Shown here in pieces: positions 25,022-34,510 of a stretch of DNA of 64,000 nt. This stretch comes from JADGRF01 sp035274465. GTDB taxonomy: Bacteria; Myxococcota_A; Polyangia; Polyangiales; JAFGIB01. The position numbers were made by a program, and so were the translations under genes. The notes under the pieces were generated by a model. It worked only from the letters and a program-made list of their open reading frames with translations. It did not search any database and was not told the DNA's origin. The stretch lies in the NCBI GenBank assembly GCA_035274465.1, contig DATEOF010000174.1:1-64000 (forward strand). The letters are read 5' to 3'. Within the stretch, counting starts at the first letter, position 1; every line of letters starts with the position of its first letter.

Positions 25022-28000
25022 CTACTGGTAGCGCCAGTTGAGCGACAGGTTGAAGGTGAGATCGCCGTCGTTCGGCACGGGCACATCTCCCGTATCGATG
25101 GGTTGGCCGAAGTGCACTGCGATCACGATCGGGCCGAAGCCGACGTTGACGCCGAACACGAAGTCGAGCACGCGTTTTTCCCACAGCGCGTCGAGCGGGC
25201 GGTGGCGGCCGTCGCGCGTGTATTCGTCGGCGACTGCGCCGGCGTCCATCGCCAGCACGCCCTCGAGGTCGATCAGCGGGAAGCTGGAGAGCTCGATGAT
25301 CGGGAACTGCAGCTCGGCGGTGGCGAAGACGAAGTTGCGGCCGAGCAGGAAGTCGGTGTCGCCGAAGGGCACGCCGCGCAGGGTGTGGAAGCTCGAGAGG
25401 TAGTACTGCGGCGCGCGTTGGCTGCCGACGGTGCCACCCACGCCGCCGCGGATGCTGAGGTTGACCGGGCCGATGATGCGGAAGTAGTGCTCGGCGTCGA
25501 CGCGCGCCTGGTTGTACAGCATGTCATCGAACGGCTGGACGCCCAGGTTGATCGCACCCAGGATCGAGCTGCCGCGGATCGGCCCCGTCGAGCGCTGCAG
25601 GCCGACGCTGGTGTAGCCCAGGGAGAGCGAGGCCTCGGTCTGGAAGCGCATTCCCTTGTTGCCGTTGAGCCACGGCGTGAGCACGTCGCGCATCACGTTC
25701 TTCTCGTCGCCCAGCTGCGTGCGCGTATCGTCGAGCAAGAAATAGTCGGCTCCGCCCACCGACAATGAGCCCTGCACGTACGTGAAGCGCGTGAACGGAT
25801 AGCGCAACAGACCCTGGACGCCGAAGTAGCGCTCCCACGAGGTAAACAGTAGGGCGTCGGTCATCTGGAACGACCGATCGATACGCGAACGCAGATCGTT
25901 GAACAGGCCCATGCCCCAGATCAAACGCTGCGACTCGTTCACGTAGGTCAGCTGCGCATCGGTGAGAGTCAGCTCGCCGTACGTGGAGACGGACAGGATG
26001 ATGCCGTGGTCACGTAGACGATCATTGGCGCTGGCCATGATCTGTCCCATGACACTGCCCTCGCCGCTCACGCCTGCCAGCAGGAAGATGCTGCCCAGCT
26101 CCCAGTTGGAGAAGCTCAGTACCTTGTACGGCTGCGCGCCCAGCAACGAGCGCGAGCGCGGCGCCTCGGGCGGTTGCTGATCGGCGAGTGTGGGCGTGGC
26201 CTCGCCCAGCAGACGTTTGCGCGCGATGCGCACCGGGTTGCGTTCGGCGCTATAGTGGTGCAGCGCCCAGATCGAGTTGTCGGGCCCGGGACTGACGTCG
26301 AACAGCCCGGTGGCGACGTCGGTCTCCTTGTGCACCGCCTCGCCCTTCACCGAGTACACGTTGGCACCGCGCGCGTCGTAGGCGACGAACATCACCGTGC
26401 CGTCCTGCAGCACCGCGGGGTTCATCTGGTCGCGCGGCTCGCTGGTCAGGCGCTTCACGTTGCGCGGGTTATCCGGCGAAAGTTGAAACAGGTTGTACTT
26501 GCCGTGGCCGGTCGCGTCGGAGGTGTAGACGATACCGTCGGGACCCCACGTGACCTCGCGCTCGGCGAACACGTCGTTCGTCAGCTGCAAGAGCTCGAAC
26601 TCCGGCTCTGCGCCGGGCTTGCGCGTGAGCATGAAGAGATCGCGTTGACCCGCGGCGCTCAAGCCCACGAACGCGATCTTCTGGCCGTCGGGCGACAGCG
26701 CGATCGATTCGACCGCGTCGATGCCAGACTTACCGATCTCGTAGCGCTGCAGCGAGCCGAGCGTGAGATCGACGTCGTAGCCGCAGATCTTCTTGGGCTC
26801 GCCCTCGCAGAGCTCGGCCTCCGCCGCTTCGACGAAGCCCTGGTAATAGATCACGTCCTCGCCGTTGAGCTGCGACACGAAGGCCAGCTCGTGATCGGTC
26901 AGCGCGAAATTCTGCCCGGCCACCGGGTGCAGCGACTCGAAGCCCGGCCGATCGTCGGCCACGACCTCGACGTCATCCGAAGGCGAGCGCCGATCGAACA
27001 GGAACAGCTTGCTGACGCCCGTGTCCGCCTCGATGCTGCGGTACATGACCAGCTCGCCGCTGGGAGCCGTGCGCATCGCCTGCACGATGCCGTTGGTCTT
27101 GTGCAGCGTCGTGAAGTGTCCGCGGTCGTGGCGCGCGTCCAGGAACGTCTGGAACGCGCGCTTCTTGATCCAGCGCTCGAAGCGCGCCGCGATCGCCGAC
27201 GTGCTCGCGCCCGTGACCTTCGCCACCAGCTTGCCGAAGTCGCGCACGCCGCCGTCCTCTTCGTAGAGGTACAGGCGCGGCGTCTCCTCCAGGATGCGCT
27301 GGATCGTGCCCTTGCCGTACGTCTCTTCCAGGAACGCGCAGCGCGCCTGCCCGACCTTGTACGTCCACAGGCCGCTCGTGTAGCGATCCTCCCAGAACGA
27401 GCCGAGCACGTAGCCGTTCTCGGCATTCGGGTTCAGCAACACGTCGCGCACCAACATCTCCGTTTCCTGGTCGATGCCGCGCTTGGCGTAGTACTCGGCC
27501 AGGCCCTCCACGAACCACAACGGCACCGCCGACAGCGGATCGCCGACCACGTCCGCGCGCGCGGCGAAGTGCTGCACCTTCTGGATCGTGAACTCGTGCG
27601 CCAACTCGTGCGTGGACACGTCGGCGAACAGGCGCGCGTCGCCGAAGTACGGCAGCGTGACGTCGAGCGTCTCGGGGCTGGTCACACCCAGCACGCCCTC
27701 CTGCAGCGGGAACAGATCCGTCTGCAGAAACTCGATGTAGCTCGCGTATAGGAAGTACGCGAAGGTCTTGCCCGGGCGATAACCGAACGCGTGAGCAAGA
27801 TAGCGGTACGAGTCTTCGATGCTGGCGGCCGCACGCTCGGCGATCGCGCGCTCGCGCTCGTAGAAGTACAGGCGCACGCCGCCGGCGTGACCCGCGCCTT
27901 CGCGCGCCGCGGTCGGGTGCGTCTCGAGCGGCATGCCGGTCGCGCCACCGCCCGGCACGATCTGGTTCAGCGGCTTGCTGGTCGGCGTATCTTTCAGCGA

Positions 28001-28243
28001 CGGCCACGCCCACGTCCCGTCGTGGGGTGGCTTGAACGACTCCTTGTGCAGGCGCGTGCCCTCGCCGAACGAAAGCTCGGGCGTCTTGCCCTTCTTCGTA
28101 CCGATGTCGATGTACTTCCAGTCGAAGTCCGCGTAGCGAACGTTCGTCTGACTGGGCCGGCGCGGATAGACGTAGACTTCTGCGCGTACGCTCGCCGTCA
28201 CGGCCAACAGCGCCAAGAGTGACAAGCAAGCCAGACGCTTCAC
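25022..28243 (-). CDS. Exported metalloprotease (HELAH) fused to beta-propeller and outer-membrane beta-barrel domain
   Basis: A 1073-residue protein; the GTG at 28243 is chosen since GGAG lies six bases upstream and a Sec signal (KRLACLSLLALLAV...) begins there. Domains in order: a gluzincin-type peptidase with HELAH at 211-215 and a downstream WFVEGLAEYY segment (third ligand Glu about 26 residues on); a region of TolB/WD-like repeats at roughly 430-690 (for example LSPDGQKIAFVG and VTWGPDGIVYTSDATG); and about 750-1073, a beta-barrel resembling the bacterial surface antigen/BamA barrel, with a typical final aromatic residue pattern (LNWRYQ). It would display or process proteins at the outer membrane. 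No substrate is known. Confidence 0.75.
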   Translation of the reverse strand: MKRLACLSLLALLAVTASVRAEVYVYPRRPSQTNVRYADFDWKYIDIGTKKGKTPELSFGEGTRLHKESFKPPHDGTWAWPSLKDTPTSKPLNQIVPGGGATGMPLETHPTAAREGAGHAGGVRLYFYERERAIAERAAASIEDSYRYLAHAFGYRPGKTFAYFLYASYIEFLQTDLFPLQEGVLGVTSPETLDVTLPYFGDARLFADVSTHELAHEFTIQKVQHFAARADVVGDPLSAVPLWFVEGLAEYYAKRGIDQETEMLVRDVLLNPNAENGYVLGSFWEDRYTSGLWTYKVGQARCAFLEETYGKGTIQRILEETPRLYLYEEDGGVRDFGKLVAKVTGASTSAIAARFERWIKKRAFQTFLDARHDRGHFTTLHKTNGIVQAMRTAPSGELVMYRSIEADTGVSKLFLFDRRSPSDDVEVVADDRPGFESLHPVAGQNFALTDHELAFVSQLNGEDVIYYQGFVEAAEAELCEGEPKKICGYDVDLTLGSLQRYEIGKSGIDAVESIALSPDGQKIAFVGLSAAGQRDLFMLTRKPGAEPEFELLQLTNDVFAEREVTWGPDGIVYTSDATGHGKYNLFQLSPDNPRNVKRLTSEPRDQMNPAVLQDGTVMFVAYDARGANVYSVKGEAVHKETDVATGLFDVSPGPDNSIWALHHYSAERNPVRIARKRLLGEATPTLADQQPPEAPRSRSLLGAQPYKVLSFSNWELGSIFLLAGVSGEGSVMGQIMASANDRLRDHGIILSVSTYGELTLTDAQLTYVNESQRLIWGMGLFNDLRSRIDRSFQMTDALLFTSWERYFGVQGLLRYPFTRFTYVQGSLSVGGADYFLLDDTRTQLGDEKNVMRDVLTPWLNGNKGMRFQTEASLSLGYTSVGLQRSTGPIRGSSILGAINLGVQPFDDMLYNQARVDAEHYFRIIGPVNLSIRGGVGGTVGSQRAPQYYLSSFHTLRGVPFGDTDFLLGRNFVFATAELQFPIIELSSFPLIDLEGVLAMDAGAVADEYTRDGRHRPLDALWEKRVLDFVFGVNVGFGPIVIAVHFGQPIDTGDVPVPNDGDLTFNLSLNWRYQ

Positions 28244-28286
28244 GTACGCTCCGAGGGCCCGTAACGGGAGGAGCCAGTGTAGCAGC

Positions 28287-28715
28287 TCAGTCGTCGCCCG
28301 TAACACGGTTGCGCATTTGCTTTTTCTGCGCTTGACGCCGCTTGTCGTCCGCTCGTCGCACCTTGGAGCCCCGCGTGGGCTTGGTCGGCCTGCGCGCCAC
28401 GGGCGCGACTGCCGCTGCGCGGATCAGCTCCGCCAGTTTTTCGCGCGCGTCGGCCAGATTCTTGGCCTGATCGCGCGTCGCCTGACTGACGATGCGCACG
28501 CGGCCATCCGCCGCACGCTTGTTCCGGACCAACGCGGCCAGACGCAGCTTGACCGCAGGCGGTAACGTCGGACAGCCCTCGAGATCGAAGCGCAGCTCGA
28601 CCTTGCTCGAGACCTTGTTGACATTCTGTCCGCCCGAGCCCGACGCGCGCACCGCCGACCAACTGAGGTATTCAGCCGGCACACTCAGACGTGAGTCGAT
28701 CTGCAACGCATCCAT
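28287..28715 (-). CDS. arfB: ArfB (YaeJ-type) ribosome-rescue peptidyl-tRNA hydrolase
   Basis: A 142-residue release-factor-like protein. GGQ at 28-30 sits in SGSGGQNVNKVSSKVELRF, the domain that hydrolyses peptidyl-tRNA, and the long basic C-terminal tail (Lys/Arg/Gln-rich) matches the part that enters the mRNA channel of stalled ribosomes. The size equals ArfB and excludes full-length RF1/RF2. The ATG at 28715 begins the conserved domain; the frame remains open upstream because it antisenses the neighbouring region, but nothing supports a longer protein. Confidence 0.92.
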   Translation of the reverse strand: MDALQIDSRLSVPAEYLSWSAVRASGSGGQNVNKVSSKVELRFDLEGCPTLPPAVKLRLAALVRNKRAADGRVRIVSQATRDQAKNLADAREKLAELIRAAAVAPVARRPTKPTRGSKVRRADDKRRQAQKKQMRNRVTGDD

Positions 28716-28743
28716 CGTAGTTCTCGAACACCGAAGGATAGTG

Positions 28744-28868
28744 GATTTTCGAGGATTTCGCGTCCAGAGCGAGCGCGCCCGGAGGACCGGACCGAGCAAT
28801 ACTCCTGTATTGCGCAGCGTCCGGTCCGAGGACGTAAGCCGCTCTGGGCGCGAAAGCCGAAGAAAATC
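28744..28868. repeat. Nested 125-base intergenic dyad
   Basis: A set of nested inverted repeats: inner GCAATAC/GTATTGC with a TCCT loop (28796-28813), then GGACCGGAC/GTCCGGTCC (28784-28792 and 28819-28827, perfect), then a 16-base outer pair at 28756-28771 and 28840-28855 with one mismatch, and finally GATTTTC/GAAAATC at the ends. It fills almost the whole space between the DUF3570 stop and the arfB start, both on the minus strand. Confidence 0.65.
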
Positions 28869-28870
28869 GT

Positions 28871-30055
28871 CTAGAACGGGATGCGACCGCCGAGGGTGCC
28901 GACCCAGTAGTTGCCGAACGAGCTGGTGGACCAGCCGCGATCCAGGCTCACGTCCATCACGAACGCGCGCATGAACGAGAGTGCAGTGTCGTCCAGGAAG
29001 TCGAACACGTACGCCAGGCGCAGGCCGACCTGATGACTGTGGAAGGCAAACATCTTCGGATCGCTGGTCAGCGGACCGTCGTACGGCGGCAGGAACTCCA
29101 CCGGATACGAGGTCTGCCCGTCCTCCGGCGCGAAGTCGGCGCGGGTCTGCGTGTAGAAGCGGTAGCGCACGCGCAGCGAGAAGCTGTTGCCGAGCGCCTG
29201 GTAGATGCGTGGCTCGGGCGTCAACGCCTTGATGCCCCAGTCGTCGACGTAGCCGCGCACATACAGCTGTATGGCGGTCGAGCTCGCAGGGATGTACCAG
29301 GAGAGCATGCCCTCCACGTTGTTGCGCCAGCGATCCTCGGGATGTTTCTCGGGTCTGGGCAAGCCACCCATCAGCCGATCCGAACCATCGCGCGGTCGCG
29401 CGCCGACCAGCGCGCGCCGGTAGGGATTGGCGAGAAAGCCATTCATGTACGACAGCTGGTAATTGACGTCGAGCTTGAGCACCGGCGACAGCAGCTGCGA
29501 GAGGCCGAAGCCGAGCGTCGTCGCATGCAGCCCTTCTTCGAAGTTGGGGTCGATGCTGCTGAGCACCGTGTCGTCGACCCGGGTCAGCCCGAGCGAGAGC
29601 GTGGTGTTCTTCTCGAACAACGCCACGCTGCCGAAGATGCCGTAGACCCAGCTCTTGTAGTCGGGCTCGGTGCTGTAGGTGGCGTGCACCGCCAGATCGA
29701 CCTCGCTCGAGCCGGCGTCGGTCTTCTTGCCGATCAGCATCTGGCCGATGCCGTGACGCAGCTCGGTGTGCACGCCGTCCTTCTCGCCGCCGGTCTGCGC
29801 GATGCTGGCGCTCGAGATCACGTCGAGCACGTAACCGCCGCGCGCGCGGAAGCCGTTGGGTGCCTCGACGTTCACGCGCGCCGCCGGCATCATCACGCGC
29901 GTCGACTTCTCGAGGTAGTAGTTGCCGCGCAACTCGATGTCGCCCGTCCAGGTGCCCGAGACCTCGTCCGCCGCAGCCGTCAGCGGCAAGCACAGCCCCA
30001 GCAACGCAACACAGCACGCGGTCAGGCCGCGTCGATAGTCCCGATGGCGCGTCAT
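28871..30055 (-). CDS. DUF3570 outer-membrane beta-barrel protein
   Basis: A 394-residue exported protein with a signal peptide ending around Thr-Ala-Ala-Ala. The mature part alternates hydrophobic and polar residues in many strands and ends in a Phe (GGRIPF), the usual outer-membrane barrel signature. It fits the DUF3570 family, which is normally encoded next to a DUF4266 protein and often with an ApbE-type flavin transferase and a thioredoxin-like protein. Here DUF4266 lies four bases upstream, but neither partner enzyme is present. The start at 30055 is preferred to 30121, which would put the signal peptide inside the protein. Confidence 0.8.
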   Translation of the reverse strand: MTRHRDYRRGLTACCVALLGLCLPLTAAADEVSGTWTGDIELRGNYYLEKSTRVMMPAARVNVEAPNGFRARGGYVLDVISSASIAQTGGEKDGVHTELRHGIGQMLIGKKTDAGSSEVDLAVHATYSTEPDYKSWVYGIFGSVALFEKNTTLSLGLTRVDDTVLSSIDPNFEEGLHATTLGFGLSQLLSPVLKLDVNYQLSYMNGFLANPYRRALVGARPRDGSDRLMGGLPRPEKHPEDRWRNNVEGMLSWYIPASSTAIQLYVRGYVDDWGIKALTPEPRIYQALGNSFSLRVRYRFYTQTRADFAPEDGQTSYPVEFLPPYDGPLTSDPKMFAFHSHQVGLRLAYVFDFLDDTALSFMRAFVMDVSLDRGWSTSSFGNYWVGTLGGRIPF

Positions 30056-30059
30056 CGGA

Positions 30060-30278
30060 TCAGTTGCACCCGCAGCCGCCGTTGGCGACGCTTCCACGCC
30101 CCGGCGCACCCTCGCGCGCATTCTGAACGTGCGCCTCGAACTCCTGCGAGAACTCCTCGGGCTCGGTCTCCATGCCCGGCTTGGTCATGTACTCACGCTC
30201 GTACGGATGGACGTGGCTGCAGCCGATAGCGCCCAGACAGAGCATCAGCGCGCTCATCACAATGGACAGGTGGAACAT
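30060..30278 (-). CDS. DUF4266 small lipoprotein
   Basis: A 72-residue lipoprotein: signal peptide with lipobox Ala-Ile-Gly-Cys, then VHPYEREYMTKPGM, a Glu-rich stretch, REGAPGRGSVANGG and the C-terminal Gly-Cys-Gly-Cys-Asn. The E-R-E-Y and GGCGCN features are those of DUF4266. The two terminal cysteines could bind a metal or cofactor. It lies directly upstream of the DUF3570 gene (stop to ATG gap of four bases), so the two are co-translated. Function is unknown; co-occurrence with ApbE elsewhere suggests a redox role. Confidence 0.8.
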   Translation of the reverse strand: MFHLSIVMSALMLCLGAIGCSHVHPYEREYMTKPGMETEPEEFSQEFEAHVQNAREGAPGRGSVANGGCGCN

Positions 30279-30356
30279 TCAGAAGGTCCTTCTACGATCG
30301 CGGTCGGGGGAGTGCCAGCGCGATGTGAGCGCCGACCATGAGTCGTGTGCGCCTGC

Positions 30357-32171
30357 TCAATGATCCAGCCAGTGGGCGACGGCCACCAGCGGCGTCAGCA
30401 GGGCACGCGCGCCGGCGCGCAGGATATCGTGATCGCGGATCTGATCGGCAAGCATCGGCCCGACCACGTAATACGCCGCTACCAGCTGCCGGCCTATCCA
30501 GTGCGTGGCGAGCTGGCGGTCGCGGAACCGGCGCAGCACGCCGATCTCGGCGGCCATCGGCGAGCCGTAAGCCGCCGTGGCCACGAAGCACGGCGTGACC
30601 GTGGCGAACACGCGCATCGGGGTGGTGAACTCGGCGACCTTGATGTCACCGGCAGCGGCACAGCCGTCCACCGCGCGGATACCCACGTAGTAGTGGGTGC
30701 CCTGGACCAGGCCGCCCATGTCGACGTGCACCATCGTGCCGGCCCGCGTCGTCGGGGGCACGTCGAGCTCCTCGGCCTCGATCGTGGCGTTCTTGGCGGG
30801 CTGGCCGCGCATGAAGGAGTCTTCGTCGTCGATCGGATCGGTCGAGACGCGCACCTCGTAGCGGAAGATCGCCGTGTCGTCGCTGGCCGCCATGAAGTCC
30901 ATGCCGACCCATTCGTGCGCGTGCAACTCGTTCGGATAGGGCTCCACGTCGAGCTGATCGACCGACCCGGGCGGCGCGTTGCCCTCGCAGGACATCGGCG
31001 GCTTCACGATCACCCGGAGGCGGTGCCCGTTCGAGTCCTTGCGCAGACGATCGGCACCGCTGCCCGGAGCGCCGACCGGATCATCGGTCATGCCTTCCAT
31101 GCCCGAGAGCGCGCCGTAGCCGTCCTTGGCAGTGTCCCAGGAGCCCGCGCCGCCCTCAGCGGCATCGGACGAGTACTCCATCAGCTCGTCGAGCCCGAGC
31201 TCGAACGGCACGCAATAGGCGATCGAAGGCTGCCCGCGGTACGCGTAGCCGTAGCCCTGCGTGGTCGCCCAGCTGTCCCAGAGCATCGGGGGGGTCTTGG
31301 GCGTCGGCAGCTGCTTGGCGTCGAAGCGGTTGTTGTAGTCGCCCTCGACGTTGATCTCGAGGCACGCGCGGTACATGCCAGGCGCCCAACCCTCGGGCAC
31401 CATGAACAGCGAGCGCGCCGCCTTGTCGGCCGCCAGCGTGGCGACGCTGACCGCATCGATGTCCGGCATGACCTCGCGCGCATGCTGGGCGAACTTGGCC
31501 GCGTCCGCGTGCTCCGCACAGCCCGCACCGCAGGGCGTGATGTCGCGGCGCGGGGGGTAGAGCGAGTCCGTGGGCATCGCCTGCAAGCGCCCGGCGTGCG
31601 TTGAATCGACGTTCTCGTAGGGCTCACCGTAGCCGGCCGCTGCATCGGCATCGGTCATGAAGCGGCCCTTGTCGCTCGAGAACACGCTCGCGCAGCTGAC
31701 GGCGTCGAGCGCTTCTTGCTTGGAGCGGGTCTGATCCCAGGCCAGGCAGAAGTAGTTGTCGGGCGAGCTGTCTTCGCGCTTGCGCGAGGCCCAGCCCTCC
31801 GGCCGGTCCTGGAAGATCACCCGCCGCCAGAGCTTGGCATCGGGCGCCGAGGCGCGACTGTGCGCCCAGATCGGCAGCACGCCTTCGCGGCGGCCGTAGG
31901 GCCAGCGAAACCCGCTGTTCATCTGCGAGGCGCCCGGCCGATTGCCGAGACCCCGGGTCGCCACCGCGTCGGTGAGCGCGACCGTGGCCATGAACTCGCC
32001 GGCTTCGTTCTCCACCCAGATGGCGATTTGAGCCCGCCCCGTTGGCGTGTAGCGAAACTCCAGAACCTGCGGCAACGCCGGATTCTCCTCGGCTCCCGCT
32101 TCCGAAACTGACCACGCCAGAGCGCAGGCCACCCAAGCCCAGAACGCACGCGACCGCAGCATCGCAGGCAT
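30357..32171 (-). CDS. Exported protein with fibronectin III-like region and CFI-box C-terminal domain
   Basis: A 604-residue secreted protein; the ATG at 32171 has GGGGAG nearby and begins the signal peptide (ending near Ser-Glu-Ala-Gly-Ala). The N-terminal half (about 20-400) contains several Cys, and an aromatic-rich, probably beta-sheet domain I do not recognise. About 410-520 has the look of a fibronectin III-like module (FRYEVRVSTD ... GTHYYVGIRAVD). The last 90 residues form a CFI-box domain: CFVATAAYGSPMAAEIGVLRRFRD followed by two hydrophobic helices. This domain is recurrent at C-termini of exported proteins in Myxococcota and related groups and is thought to be a sorting/anchoring element. 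Confidence 0.7.
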   Translation of the reverse strand: MPAMLRSRAFWAWVACALAWSVSEAGAEENPALPQVLEFRYTPTGRAQIAIWVENEAGEFMATVALTDAVATRGLGNRPGASQMNSGFRWPYGRREGVLPIWAHSRASAPDAKLWRRVIFQDRPEGWASRKREDSSPDNYFCLAWDQTRSKQEALDAVSCASVFSSDKGRFMTDADAAAGYGEPYENVDSTHAGRLQAMPTDSLYPPRRDITPCGAGCAEHADAAKFAQHAREVMPDIDAVSVATLAADKAARSLFMVPEGWAPGMYRACLEINVEGDYNNRFDAKQLPTPKTPPMLWDSWATTQGYGYAYRGQPSIAYCVPFELGLDELMEYSSDAAEGGAGSWDTAKDGYGALSGMEGMTDDPVGAPGSGADRLRKDSNGHRLRVIVKPPMSCEGNAPPGSVDQLDVEPYPNELHAHEWVGMDFMAASDDTAIFRYEVRVSTDPIDDEDSFMRGQPAKNATIEAEELDVPPTTRAGTMVHVDMGGLVQGTHYYVGIRAVDGCAAAGDIKVAEFTTPMRVFATVTPCFVATAAYGSPMAAEIGVLRRFRDRQLATHWIGRQLVAAYYVVGPMLADQIRDHDILRAGARALLTPLVAVAHWLDH

Positions 32172-32215
32172 CCTAGCTCCCCGCGTAGGACAGCTCAACC
32201 TGCCAACAGACAAAG

Positions 32216-32233
32216 CCCCACCTCGGAGTGGGG
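32216..32233 (-). terminator. Rho-independent terminator of uvrB
   Basis: Read on the minus strand, CCCCAC-TCCGAG-GTGGGG forms a perfect six-base G/C stem followed by CTTTGTCTGTT, a T-rich tail. It lies about 55 bases after the uvrB stop and just before the start of the next gene on the same strand, so it should end uvrB transcripts. Confidence 0.75.
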
Positions 32234-32288
32234 TGGTCCACGCGTAAGTGCTGTCGTATAGCCGCGATTACGGACTGTAGCTGTTTGC

Positions 32289-34334
<2,046 letters not shown>

Positions 34335-34510
34335 GGGCGCATACGCATGGCGCCTCGGGACTCAGGCGTCAAGCACCGTCTTCCGCCGACACGGACATCC
34401 CAGGATGGCGCTGTGCGGAAGCGGCCCACAAAAAACGAAAAGCTAGAGAACCCGAAGATTTACTGCGGCTTTTACTCGGGAATACCATTTCAGACTGTCC
34501 TGGAGGCTTC

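Noticed and set aside
25103..28222. Several long plus-strand frames opposite the metalloprotease-barrel gene
   Set aside because: Antisense artefacts; only the minus-strand frame has signal peptide, HELAH and barrel features.
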